Below, piece by piece: positions 8,610 to 16,842 of a stretch of 64,000 nucleotides of DNA (its first letter is position 1; every line of letters begins with the position of its first letter). The stretch is from contig NZ_JABDHQ010000007.1 of the NCBI RefSeq assembly GCF_018709685.1, forward strand, positions 81,851-145,850, given 5' to 3'. The position numbers and the translations under genes were made by a program. Source of the DNA: Akkermansia muciniphila (GTDB lineage Bacteria > Verrucomicrobiota > Verrucomicrobiia > Verrucomicrobiales > Akkermansiaceae). The notes below the pieces were generated by a model that worked only from the letters and a program-made list of their open reading frames with translations, had not been told where the DNA came from and ran no database searches.

Positions 8610-9227
8610 TTAAGAAGATGATGTCTCTGTCCATGGTTCTTTGAAAGCTGCTTCAATGCTTTCCTGGTCTTCATTTTGAGTTTCAATAAATTTTGAAATG
8701 TCCATGGCTGTTGTTGACGTTAGACCTAGAAATATGTCAAAGAGTTTTTCGCTGCCATGATAACAAGCATCGGAACTTGACTTTTTACTGTCTTGCATAG
8801 GAAGAAAAATTATTAGCAAGCGGCTCTGCAATGTGAGGATACGTGAAAGAATGAGTTTTTGCATTTCAGAAGAAGCTGGAATAGCAAGGACTTGTTTCTT
8901 TATATCAGCAGAACGTCCCGTCAGCTTTTTAAGAATTGGCAGGACATCTATCTTGAACGCATCGGCTGCAGCATCAGCAGAATCTTTGTCCCTAATGGAA
9001 TTATACCAATCCTGTACTTTGCCTACAGGCGCTTCATAGGTTTCAACGAATGTCTGCCATGCTTTTTTATCTTGTGCCTCAGAAAGCAATTCATTCCCTG
9101 GAGGATCATAAGAGAGATTTTTTAAATCTTCTGGACTCAGACCATTGATTTGACAAATATCTCCCTGGCAAACTGAGAAATATATAAAAGCCGACGATAA
9201 GAATGCTATGGTGGTTGATTGTGTCAT
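8610..9227 (-). CDS. Small secreted protein of unknown family, 205 aa
   Basis: An N-terminal hydrophobic stretch (IAFLSSAFIYFSVC) suggests export, possibly as a lipoprotein, although the lipobox is not canonical. Conserved features shared with the broken copy downstream are GDICQING, KAWQTFVETYEAPVGKVQDWYNSI, LKKLTG and QSRLLIIFLPMQ. The mature part looks mostly helical. It starts 5 bp after the stop of the 528-aa secreted protein, so the two are almost certainly expressed together. Tandem duplication of a small exported protein beside a larger exported protein resembles toxin/immunity arrangements, but this is inference. Confidence 0.75.
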   Translation of the reverse strand: MTQSTTIAFLSSAFIYFSVCQGDICQINGLSPEDLKNLSYDPPGNELLSEAQDKKAWQTFVETYEAPVGKVQDWYNSIRDKDSADAAADAFKIDVLPILKKLTGRSADIKKQVLAIPASSEMQKLILSRILTLQSRLLIIFLPMQDSKKSSSDACYHGSEKLFDIFLGLTSTTAMDISKFIETQNEDQESIEAAFKEPWTETSSS

Positions 9228-9232
9228 GAAAA

Positions 9233-10819
9233 TTAGGGGTTGAAACGTTTAATAGGGATAAGACGGCGTTCTCCAACATCAATGCCGTTTGTGTCAGCTG
9301 CTTCAAGTACCTGTTCCCAAGTTGCTCCACTATATTGTAAAATAGAAGAAACTAAGGAAGCACAATTTGATCCATTTTCTGTACTTTCTGGATTTCGGTT
9401 AGTTGGTGGATTGGTTAGATATCGTTCCTGCTCATTATAACTTTGTGAAAAATGAAGAACTTTTTGAAATAGTTCCTTGTTCTGAATGGTTATGATATTT
9501 GTGAAATTTGTAAATTTTTTGTTATGCTGGTTTTTGAACCAGTTTTCAACAGCCGCTATATCAGGATTGTCGTTTTTATGGTAAACCATGTTAGTTAAGC
9601 AATCAATATATTTGCTGGCTATACCTGCTTGAGCAAATGGGGGAGATAGGGATTCATAAATCCACTTATAATAAACGGTTCCGGCAGCTGGGATGATTTT
9701 GAGCTTTTTTTGGTATTTGATTTCCGCTCCTGCATCTCCTCCAATAGTGATGATTTTCATTTTTGGGATGGCGTTGCAGTCGGCAAGTCCGGGGTTTGGG
9801 AGATTTAATTTTTCCGGGTCGTCAGGAACAAATAACAGAAAATGATGGTTTGCTATGGGCAGGCCTTGACAGGGGCGGATGGCCCAGTAAATTTCCCCCA
9901 GGCGATTGGGAATTCCTTCATAGTAAAAGATTTTGTCACCAATTGTCACACGGATTAGTTCTACTTCTGTCGGAGTATAGGTGATGCACGGCCCTTTGCC
10001 GATGGGTTTCCAGGCGCCATTGTTGGGTTGGAACGTATGGTTGCGTGCCAGAATGACTCCATTAAATCGCTGAGGGCATTTGGAGTAAACTTGAGCTTCC
10101 CATTTGATGGGGACGCCTCCGGAATCTTCGGAAGGGCCATTCGCCAGGTAAGTTTTATTAATAGCAAGCCGGAGCTGGGTTTTTTTCTCTAAAAAGAGGT
10201 GGCTTTTGCGGGCGGGCACCGTTTTTTCCCCTATGCACACATCAACGACAATGGGAGCAACTACAAGGCTGATGCCGTCCAGGTCACTTGTGCCCGGTTT
10301 GGGATTGTAATAGGTTTGCGAATATTTGATCTGGAATTGATAAGATCCCGCTTTCAGAACATGCGGACAGTCCCGGCGTCCTTTGGAAATGTCATGTCCT
10401 TGTCCATGTTCCTTCAGCCAGTCTGTTTTTTCACCTTGTTCCGTAGTATATGTGATGTCGCAGCCGTCATCGGAAATCAGGGAAAGCCAGGCAACCGTGG
10501 TAGGTTGGGAAATACGTTCATCCTTAAAATCCTTGAGGGAGATTTTTCCGTTATATGGAATCGTGGAGGGTGATTTGGGGTCGGTTACTTCCGTCGTATT
10601 GGGAATTTTCAGTTCTCCGGCGCAGCATTGTTTCAATTTGTCTGCAAGCTGGGAAAGATTGGCTACCACTTCAACCGGAGATAGGGAAGCTTCCATTGTT
10701 GTCTTCCCTTCATAAACTTGTTGTCCTTTTGCGTGGAGGACAGAGAGTGCAGCAATGCCGGCAACTGCAAGCAAAACCGGCATTTGAAAAAAACATCGGG
10801 AGATTAATGCTTTGTCCAT
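9233..10819 (-). CDS. Secreted protein with possible permuted papain-like domain
   Basis: 528 aa with a signal peptide (about residues 1-33, MPVLLAVAGIAALSVLHAKG). Residues 35-300 look beta-rich with scattered Cys. The C-terminal part has IANHHFLLF (His325/His326) and later GSNCASLVSSIL (Cys486). This His-before-Cys order, with NC at the start of a helix, resembles permuted NlpC/P60 or LRAT-like enzymes, which act as amidases, peptidases or acyltransferases. The match is to short motifs only, so the enzyme call is tentative. It is co-oriented with the small secreted paralogs (5 bp gap) and lies 26 bp after the 274-aa gene. Confidence 0.7.
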   Translation of the reverse strand: MDKALISRCFFQMPVLLAVAGIAALSVLHAKGQQVYEGKTTMEASLSPVEVVANLSQLADKLKQCCAGELKIPNTTEVTDPKSPSTIPYNGKISLKDFKDERISQPTTVAWLSLISDDGCDITYTTEQGEKTDWLKEHGQGHDISKGRRDCPHVLKAGSYQFQIKYSQTYYNPKPGTSDLDGISLVVAPIVVDVCIGEKTVPARKSHLFLEKKTQLRLAINKTYLANGPSEDSGGVPIKWEAQVYSKCPQRFNGVILARNHTFQPNNGAWKPIGKGPCITYTPTEVELIRVTIGDKIFYYEGIPNRLGEIYWAIRPCQGLPIANHHFLLFVPDDPEKLNLPNPGLADCNAIPKMKIITIGGDAGAEIKYQKKLKIIPAAGTVYYKWIYESLSPPFAQAGIASKYIDCLTNMVYHKNDNPDIAAVENWFKNQHNKKFTNFTNIITIQNKELFQKVLHFSQSYNEQERYLTNPPTNRNPESTENGSNCASLVSSILQYSGATWEQVLEAADTNGIDVGERRLIPIKRFNP

Positions 10820-10845
10820 ATGATGATCAGGCAGGTTGAATGAGG

Positions 10846-11670
10846 TTATTTTTTACGATTTTTTTTGTTGGAAGCGGGTGTTGTCCATTTCTGAATTAAG
10901 GCACGGGAGCCTTCCATGCCCCGGATAGGCGGAATAAAGGATGCCGCCCACCGGGCTTTTTGCGGTTCTTTCATGCGTATATAAAGATTGGCTAACCGAT
11001 ATCCGCAACGGGCCATTAAATAAGGATCTTCTTTTCCGTACCGCAGTGTCCTTATAAATAAAAGAGCCGCCAGTTTTCTTTGCAGGCCGGTTCCTTTTTC
11101 CATGGATATTGCCGCGCTTTCCCAAATTTTTAAGATGCGGCTCCGGAGGCTTGGCGGACATCCTTCCTCCATTTCCAGTTCCATCAGGGCGCAAAGCGAT
11201 AAAGCTTCCATATCCATGGGGGAGTACCGGGAAGAGTACGTCCGGAGAAAGGCGTTTTCCAAAAATCCCGTAAGACAGGAGCGGCGCTGCCTTGATTGCA
11301 TATTCCTATGCCGCATCAGGGCGGTCAATTCATTGAGACGGGCGCAAACATCACCGGGTGTTTGTCCCATGGCAGTCCGCTGAACAAAAAGAGATACGCC
11401 TTCGTCAAAGGCCAATGCCGGATATTCCCGTACAAATTGATGGATTCTCGGGTTCTTTTCAGCAAAAGGAAAGGCGGATAGGGATTTCCGGAAGACCTGC
11501 CTTTTTTCAGAAAGAGGCGCGGATTTCAGGTAAAGGGGCAGGATGAAGGTTTGGGGTTCCTGGGCTGATGCCGGAGGCTTGCTTCCCCATGCGTGGTTAA
11601 AGGGGGCCTGCAACAGGAAGACAAGTCCTGCCAGAAAAGAAACAGAGTAAATGTTGAACAGCGGATGCAT
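10846..11670 (-). CDS. Secreted helical protein, hypothetical, 274 aa
   Basis: Signal peptide MHPLFNIYSVSFLAGLVFLL...NHAWG, cleaved around residue 29. The rest is mostly helical, and the C-terminal third (YLMARCGYRLANLYIRMKEPQKARWAASF) reads like one or two TPR-type hairpins. The extreme C-terminus is basic (NKKNRKK). No enzyme motif was seen. It is the first gene of the accessory run that continues into the 528-aa secreted protein 26 bp downstream. Its upstream region is very AT-rich and contains the palindrome at 11757. Confidence 0.65.
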   Translation of the reverse strand: MHPLFNIYSVSFLAGLVFLLQAPFNHAWGSKPPASAQEPQTFILPLYLKSAPLSEKRQVFRKSLSAFPFAEKNPRIHQFVREYPALAFDEGVSLFVQRTAMGQTPGDVCARLNELTALMRHRNMQSRQRRSCLTGFLENAFLRTYSSRYSPMDMEALSLCALMELEMEEGCPPSLRSRILKIWESAAISMEKGTGLQRKLAALLFIRTLRYGKEDPYLMARCGYRLANLYIRMKEPQKARWAASFIPPIRGMEGSRALIQKWTTPASNKKNRKK

Positions 11671-11756
11671 GGAACATATCTGTCTATTTATGGCATAATA
11701 GGAGATAAAAAATGAAAAATGTCAAGAAATTAATTTCAAACATTTTTTTAATTTAT

Positions 11757-11783
11757 TTCCAACTTATTGATATTAAGTTGGAA
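11757..11783. repeat. Perfect 10-bp inverted repeat beside the hemW stop
   Basis: TTCCAACTTA (11757-11766) and TAAGTTGGAA (11774-11783) are exact inverse complements around a 7-bp spacer, 12 bp beyond the hemW stop codon. It could be a bidirectional terminator, an operator for the adjacent secreted-protein gene, or a trace of the event that created the accessory block. No copy was seen at the other boundary. Confidence 0.55.
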
Positions 11784-11795
11784 AAATAATGCCAA

Positions 11796-12905
11796 TCAAC
11801 ACAGTTCCGCGGCAATGGCGTCCACCAGCAGGCGGCCGCGGCCTTTCAGGATGAGCCGTTGTTCCGGGGAAATATCCGCCAAACCCAGCTCCCTGTATTG
11901 TTCCAGCAGGGGAAGGGATTCCGGAAGGATGTATTTCAGAGGAAGCCCTTCATCCGTCCGGAGCATCAGGGCGATGCGTTCCAGGCGGTAGTCTTCCGCG
12001 GTGACGGGCTCCTGGTCGGAGAGGGGCAGTCCGGTCTCCAGCGTGCTGCGCATGTAGGCGTCCGTATCCCGCGTGTTGGAGTACCGCACGCCGTTGATGG
12101 TGCTGACCGCGCCGGGGCCTATGCCCACGTAGTCCTCTCCTTTCCAGTAAGCCATGTTGTGGGGGGAGCGGCAGCCCTCCCGGGCGTAGTTGGAGGTTTC
12201 ATAATGGCGCATGCCCGCCGCTTCCAGCATGGTTTCCGCCAGTTCAAAGTAGGCCGCGTCTTCGTCCGGATCCTGCCGTTTTTCTCCGCGGAGCAGGCTC
12301 CGGAAGAATTCCGTGTCTTCCTCATAGGTGAGGTTGTAAGCGGAGACGTGGTCCGTTCCGGCGCGGACGGCTTCCCGCAGGGTGGCCTCCCAGGTGGAGA
12401 GCGTCTGCCCCGGAATGGCGAACATGAGGTCCATGTTGACCTGGGGCATGCCTGCGTTTTTCAGCATTTCCACGGAATGGAGGGCCTGTTCCGGCGTGTG
12501 CTCCCGCCCCAACAGGTGCAGGATGCGGGCGTCCAGGGATTGAACGCCCAGGGAGACCCGGTTCATGCCCAGGCTGCGCCAGAAGCGCACCTTCTTTTCC
12601 GTAAAAGTGGCGGGGTTGGCCTCAAAGGAGAATTCGTCCAGCCTGTCCACGGGAATCAGGCGGTTCAGGGTTTCCATGAGGCGCCCCAGATGGGTATCCG
12701 AGAGCATGGAGGGCGTTCCGCCGCCAAAGTAGAGCGTGGCCGTTTCCCCCCCGCGGTCCATGGACAGGGCCGCGGCGCGGGATTCCGCCTCCCGCGCCAG
12801 CGCACGGATGAAGAGTTTCATGTCCGTGGAGGCCGGCGTGTGCTTGAAGAAGGCGCAGTACGGGCAGATGCGGTGGCAGAAGGGGATGTGAACGTAAAGA
12901 TGCAC
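11796..12905 (-). CDS. hemW: Radical SAM heme chaperone HemW
   Basis: 369 aa. The radical-SAM cluster motif lies at the extreme N-terminus (C10, C14, C17 in PFCHRICPYCAF), followed by GGGTPSML and the HemW-type NRVSLGVQS and HNMAYW segments. The C-terminal domain ends in GRGRLLVDAIAAELC. HemW binds heme and SAM and delivers heme to acceptor proteins; it was often annotated as oxygen-independent coproporphyrinogen oxidase. It starts 14 bp after the stop of the 975-aa gene and probably shares its transcript. Its last 40 codons recur at 7522-7644. Confidence 0.93.
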   Translation of the reverse strand: MHLYVHIPFCHRICPYCAFFKHTPASTDMKLFIRALAREAESRAAALSMDRGGETATLYFGGGTPSMLSDTHLGRLMETLNRLIPVDRLDEFSFEANPATFTEKKVRFWRSLGMNRVSLGVQSLDARILHLLGREHTPEQALHSVEMLKNAGMPQVNMDLMFAIPGQTLSTWEATLREAVRAGTDHVSAYNLTYEEDTEFFRSLLRGEKRQDPDEDAAYFELAETMLEAAGMRHYETSNYAREGCRSPHNMAYWKGEDYVGIGPGAVSTINGVRYSNTRDTDAYMRSTLETGLPLSDQEPVTAEDYRLERIALMLRTDEGLPLKYILPESLPLLEQYRELGLADISPEQRLILKGRGRLLVDAIAAELC

Positions 12906-12919
12906 GGGGGCGGAGGGGA

Positions 12920-15847
12920 TCAGTGTCTCCGGCGGCGTCCGGAGTTTTCTTCCCCCTCTCCCTTCTTTTTCTGGGAGAGTTCCAGAATCCTGTCGGAAGA
13001 GTCTTTCATCTCCTTCTTGACGCGGGATTTTTCCGTGCCGTCAGCCAGGGACATGTAGTTCTTCGTCAGGGCGCTGTAGAAGGGGTGGATCTTCGTTTCC
13101 TTCTTGTTCTTGGGCTTGTACCTGAAACCGTCCGGGCAGGTGTCCACCATGTTTTTCATCCAGGGCAGCAGTTCGTCCTTGGGCAGGGCCAGGCACAGGG
13201 CGTCCAGGGAGAAGGACATTTCCTCCTGGTCCACGTCCTTGGGCGCGTTCAGGGCGTTGTTTTCATCCCGGTAGAAGTTGACGGCTTTCTTGAACCCCCT
13301 GTCCACGGTCCTCTTGAGCCTGTCCGTGCCCTGGGCCTTGGCATAGGCTATCTGGTAGGCGGCCTGCGGCTCCGGGTAGGAGTTGCGCTTGGACTCGGAC
13401 TTGAGCCAGGACATGAGGTCCGCCCACTGGAAGGTCTTGTAGTCATGTTCCTGCTTCAGGGCGTTTTCCAGAATCACGGAGCAAAGCACGTTGACGTATT
13501 CCTTGGCGTGGTTGGCCAGCATTTCCTTGCCGTTCTTGTCCCCGCGGCCTACGGAGGAAACGTATTTGCGCGTTTTCCAGAGTTTTCTGATGCCCATGCC
13601 GTCCGGGAGGGCTTCCCGTACTTCATCCACCATCTTGGTGGCCCCCATGAGGTCTTGGGGTGACTGCTTGAAGAGGGTGTACCAGGCTTCCGTATAGAAC
13701 GGGTTGGCCTTGAGAACGGTTCTCATGGCGGTCTGGGTGAATTCCCCGGGGAGGGCGGCGGAAGCGTCTTCCGCTTCTTCCGTGGAGGAGCCCGCGCCCG
13801 CCAGCTTGTAGATGTTCATGGCAAAGCGGCTGTCGATGAATTTCTCGTAGTCGATGTTCATGGACAGGGCCAGTCCGGACTGGTATTCCGCGTTGCCGGT
13901 GCGCGGCGCCTTGGAGTCCCGGAAGTACCAGAATCCCGTGGTGGCTTTCAGCGTGTCCACGCTCTGGCCTACGCTCAGCCAGCAGCCGTTGCCGTTGAAG
14001 TTGGTGGTCATCAGGTTGCCGTGGCCGGGCTGCCCGGCCGGAGCGGCGGGAATGCCGCGGGCAATCTGGGAGTTGCGGGAGATGAGGGACATGGTGCCGC
14101 ATACGCCGCCTTCATGGAGCTTGCGTTCATTAGACTCGCGGGACCATTCCGGGTCCGGGTCAAAGCTGAAGAGGATGGGCGGCTCCTTGTCGTCATCCAT
14201 GCGGTAGGGGCCGTACAGCCACAGGCGCGTAGGGCCGCGCTGGCCCATGTAGCGTTCCCATACGCTGTCGCATTCCCGCAGGGGGCGCGTTTCGGAAAGG
14301 GCCATCATGGCCGGCCAGGGCGTCCCTTCCAGGGAGACGCCGGTCCATTCCACGCGCTTGTGGTCCACGTCCCGCAGCTTGCTGCAGTTTTCATATTTGT
14401 CCACCAGGTAGGTGAAGAATTCCACCGGGGTGGGGAACGGGTCCCTCTTGCGTCTCAGCTGGCCGTGGCGGTACAGGTATTCATGCAGGAAGCCGGCCAG
14501 GTTGCCTTCCGTGATGGCGGTGTCCCCGATTTCCGAGACGGTGGGGTATTTGTTGATCCAGGCCTGTTTGGGCGTGATTTTCTTGCGGTCCAGGTAGGCT
14601 TCCACCTTCTTGTAGCATTCTTCATCCACCGTGCGCGGAGCATTCCCGTACCAGTTCACGGGAGGCTTTCCGGCGCAGTACAGGTCCGCAGGCGGAGGCA
14701 TGGCGCCGGAGGACCTCAGGCCGTTCAGTTTGCCCAGGGCGTCAATGTAGCGGCCCTGCTGGGTAAGGTCAAACGCGCCCATGCCGAATTCACGGCGCCC
14801 CACCGCAAAGGCCAGCACGAGCTGGTTGTATTTTTCCGTTGTTTCCAGGCCCAGTTCGTCAATCATGAAGGCCACGTTGGTGGCGACGCTGGGGTCCGGC
14901 GGGAAGAACATGGCGAAGACTTCACGGTTGTTTTTCGTGTTTTTCAGCCATTTTTCAAAGTCCGGGGAGAAGGTGCCGCCGCGCTTTTTCACGTAGTCGC
15001 GCACGTAGGCTTCCGCATAAAGGGGATATTTAGCCAGAAGCTTTTCAGAGAATTTGCCCTTGGAGGCCATGGCTTCCTCCCGCAGCGCCTTTTCCATGGC
15101 GATGACTTGCGGGGAGGGGGAAAGATCGGGGGCGACCGGTTCCGGCTCAGGCTCAGGTTCCGGCTCAGGCGCCACGACGATGGGTTCCGGTTCCGGGGCA
15201 ACCACCACGGGTTCCGGCTTGGGCGCAACGGGCTTGGGTTTGGGCTTGGGAGGAGCCACTACCGGAGGAGCGACGGTTTTGGCGACGGGTTCCTTTTTGT
15301 CCTTGAGTATCTGGTAGCCCAGGAAGCCGAAGAGGGCGAGCATTCCCGTGACGATGACCGTGATGACGGGGAAGCCGCCGGAACGTTTTACCTTGGGCAG
15401 CGGCGCGCCGGGTGCGATCGGGCCGGCCACGGGCTTCCGGAGCTGGGGCTGCTGCGGCTTTTTGGCCGGGCGCAGGGCCTGGGCGTGCGCTACGGCCGGT
15501 TGGGGCTGTGCCGCAGACTGAACCTGCGGCTGTGCCAGCGGGTAAAGGAAAAGTACGGTGCCGAAGCCCCTCATCTTGCCTTCCGCATTGACGGAGTACT
15601 GGGCTTCAAAGGCTTCCTGCGCCTGGGAGAATTGAGCTTCATTTCCCGGAATGGGGGAAAGTTCCCCGCTGGCCAAGTCACGGGTGACGAGGCCCTGGGG
15701 GCAGAATTCACGCACCAGCACGGCCTGGCCTTCCGGGGAAAGGGCCTGGTACAGGTTGTATTCCGGACCGCTTTCCAGAAGCGCCGTGATTCTATAGCCG
15801 CCTATGTTGAAGTGGGGCGGGAGGGCTGGGGTTTGAGGGACTGTCAT
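12920..15847 (-). CDS. Large membrane protein with kinase N-lobe-like domain
   Basis: 975 aa. Residues 12-105 resemble only the N-lobe of bacterial Ser/Thr kinases: GGYRITALLESG, then VLVREFCPQGLVTRD, where kinases of this type have a VAIKE-type Lys. The catalytic C-lobe is absent. A transmembrane helix (about 159-180) and a Pro/Glu linker (about 190-245) follow. The large exported C-terminal part (about 250-975) was not recognised, but contains Cys/Trp-rich segments (GNGCWLSVGQSVDTL). The first domain is shared with the 1465-aa protein at 18611-23008. It heads a probable operon with hemW. Confidence 0.75.
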   Translation of the reverse strand: MTVPQTPALPPHFNIGGYRITALLESGPEYNLYQALSPEGQAVLVREFCPQGLVTRDLASGELSPIPGNEAQFSQAQEAFEAQYSVNAEGKMRGFGTVLFLYPLAQPQVQSAAQPQPAVAHAQALRPAKKPQQPQLRKPVAGPIAPGAPLPKVKRSGGFPVITVIVTGMLALFGFLGYQILKDKKEPVAKTVAPPVVAPPKPKPKPVAPKPEPVVVAPEPEPIVVAPEPEPEPEPEPVAPDLSPSPQVIAMEKALREEAMASKGKFSEKLLAKYPLYAEAYVRDYVKKRGGTFSPDFEKWLKNTKNNREVFAMFFPPDPSVATNVAFMIDELGLETTEKYNQLVLAFAVGRREFGMGAFDLTQQGRYIDALGKLNGLRSSGAMPPPADLYCAGKPPVNWYGNAPRTVDEECYKKVEAYLDRKKITPKQAWINKYPTVSEIGDTAITEGNLAGFLHEYLYRHGQLRRKRDPFPTPVEFFTYLVDKYENCSKLRDVDHKRVEWTGVSLEGTPWPAMMALSETRPLRECDSVWERYMGQRGPTRLWLYGPYRMDDDKEPPILFSFDPDPEWSRESNERKLHEGGVCGTMSLISRNSQIARGIPAAPAGQPGHGNLMTTNFNGNGCWLSVGQSVDTLKATTGFWYFRDSKAPRTGNAEYQSGLALSMNIDYEKFIDSRFAMNIYKLAGAGSSTEEAEDASAALPGEFTQTAMRTVLKANPFYTEAWYTLFKQSPQDLMGATKMVDEVREALPDGMGIRKLWKTRKYVSSVGRGDKNGKEMLANHAKEYVNVLCSVILENALKQEHDYKTFQWADLMSWLKSESKRNSYPEPQAAYQIAYAKAQGTDRLKRTVDRGFKKAVNFYRDENNALNAPKDVDQEEMSFSLDALCLALPKDELLPWMKNMVDTCPDGFRYKPKNKKETKIHPFYSALTKNYMSLADGTEKSRVKKEMKDSSDRILELSQKKKGEGEENSGRRRRH
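15121..15260. repeat. Low-complexity coding repeat (Pro/Glu/Val linker)
   Basis: Short repeats built around GGTTCCGGCTC on the plus strand encode the PEPEPEP-type linker of the 975-aa protein. Such repeats can change length by slippage. Confidence 0.7.
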
Positions 15848-15874
15848 GACGAATCAAAAGATCAAAGACTCATG

Positions 15875-15904
15875 CATTTAAAAAGTTCCGGAACCGATTG
15901 TCAA
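15875..15904 (-). promoter_or_regulatory. Putative sigma-70 promoter of the 975-aa gene
   Basis: On the minus strand a consensus TTGACA (15904-15899) and TAAATG (15880-15875) are 18 bp apart. The -10 ends 27 bp before the ATG. Confidence 0.5.
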
Positions 15905-15952
15905 TTCCGGAGCGCGGAAGCTGTGCCATAAACCGGAGGGATGAAACAGAAT

Positions 15953-15982
15953 GCCCCCGGTGCGGCACGGCGCACCGGGGGC
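15953..15982 (-). terminator. GC-rich stem-loop after the L,D-transpeptidase gene
   Basis: A perfect 12-bp stem (15953-15964 with 15971-15982) and 6-nt loop lies about 80 bp past the stop of the transpeptidase gene on the minus strand. There is no real T-run, so it may act as a barrier or an RNA 3'-end stabiliser rather than a classical terminator. Confidence 0.5.
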
Positions 15983-16062
15983 AGGAAAGGGGAACGCTCC
16001 GTGTTGCAGAAGCAGGCAGGGGCCTTTTTCACCCTTGCGGCGGAAGGAGCCGCAGGAAGGGA

Positions 16063-16710
16063 CTACCGGATGGTGACCTTGGTGCCCAGGGGGGTGTGTT
16101 CAAAGAATGTCTTGGCCATGTCCGCCGGCAGGCGCACGCAGCCGTGGCTGACCGGGTACCCGGTGACGAAGCCCACGTGCATGCCGTAGCCGCCCGTAAT
16201 CCGCATCCAGTAGGGCATGGGGGCGGGGTCAAAGTACGTTCCCGCGGGCGCGCCGCTGGACCGGGCGTTATAGTCCCCGTTCACCACGGCTCCGGTGGCC
16301 CGGCTGCGCAGGACGCCGTAAGTGCCGGATTTGTAGTTGGCGTCCTTCTGGATGATCTTGTAGGTGCCCATGGGGGTACCGTAGCCTTCCTTGCCGGAGG
16401 ACATGGGGGATACGCCCACCAGCGTGGCGCCTACGTAGTAGAAGACTTTCTGCTGCTTGAGGTCAATGATGATATGCTTTTCCCCCTGGGTGCCCGCCGG
16501 CAGGTCCCAGTATCCCTGGCCCAGGCGGGCTTCCGGCGGAAGCTCCGTGTTGACCCCGGAGGTGGTTCCCACGCCGGACAGGTAGCTGTCCTGTCCGGAC
16601 GCGCCCTGGATTTTCCCGGCTATTTTATCAAAGAGCGGGGGTCGTCCGTACGGATTGCAGGAAACGAGAATGGAACTGATAGAAGCTAATGCCAGTATGC
16701 CGGATTTCAT
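16063..16710 (-). CDS. L,D-transpeptidase (YkuD) lipoprotein
   Basis: 215 aa. The lipoprotein signal MKSGILALASISSILVSC has a lipobox ending at Cys18. The catalytic YkuD motif is complete (HVGFVTGYPVSHGCVRLP; Cys in SHGC), and the N-terminal part of the domain has IIDLKQQKVFYYVG. Such enzymes form 3-3 cross-links in peptidoglycan or attach proteins to it. The gene is divergent from pyrE and has its own promoter candidate and a downstream stem-loop, so it is probably monocistronic. Confidence 0.9.
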   Translation of the reverse strand: MKSGILALASISSILVSCNPYGRPPLFDKIAGKIQGASGQDSYLSGVGTTSGVNTELPPEARLGQGYWDLPAGTQGEKHIIIDLKQQKVFYYVGATLVGVSPMSSGKEGYGTPMGTYKIIQKDANYKSGTYGVLRSRATGAVVNGDYNARSSGAPAGTYFDPAPMPYWMRITGGYGMHVGFVTGYPVSHGCVRLPADMAKTFFEHTPLGTKVTIR

Positions 16711-16733
16711 GGGAACGGGGGAATGACAGGCAG

Positions 16734-16762
16734 GTTATGGAGCCTCTCCGCCTTTTTGTCAA
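16734..16762 (-). promoter_or_regulatory. Putative promoter of the L,D-transpeptidase gene
   Basis: On the minus strand TTGACA (16762-16757) is followed after 17 bp by CATAAC (16739-16734), 23 bp before the ATG. Confidence 0.45.
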
Positions 16763-16782
16763 GATTTGCATGCTGTTATCCG

Positions 16783-16811
16783 TTGCTTATTCCGGGGGCA
16801 TCTGTTATACA
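16783..16811 (+). promoter_or_regulatory. Putative pyrE promoter
   Basis: TTGCTT (16783-16788), a 17-bp spacer and TATACA (16806-16811) lie 31 bp before the pyrE ATG. The match is moderate. Confidence 0.35.
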
Positions 16812-16842
16812 CGGCGGAGCCATTTCATCCATCCCTATCTTC

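Larger units (their letters stand above)
7522..11795. other. AT-rich accessory block bounded by hemW 3'-end copies
   Basis: From the detached hemW tail (7522-7644) to the stop codon of intact hemW (11796) lies a block of four minus-strand reading frames of unknown family, three or four of them exported. It is visibly AT-richer than the housekeeping genes on either side. The duplicated 3' end of a conserved gene on both sides is what one expects after insertion into hemW with a replacement tail, or after a partial tandem duplication. No integrase or transposase is present, so the mechanism is open. Confidence 0.45.

Noticed and set aside
14021..15931. Long open frame on the plus strand opposite the 975-aa gene
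   Set aside because: Composition is that of an antisense shadow (rich in Gly, Arg, His, Phe), with no family features. The minus-strand gene has a promoter, a membrane helix and a paralog.
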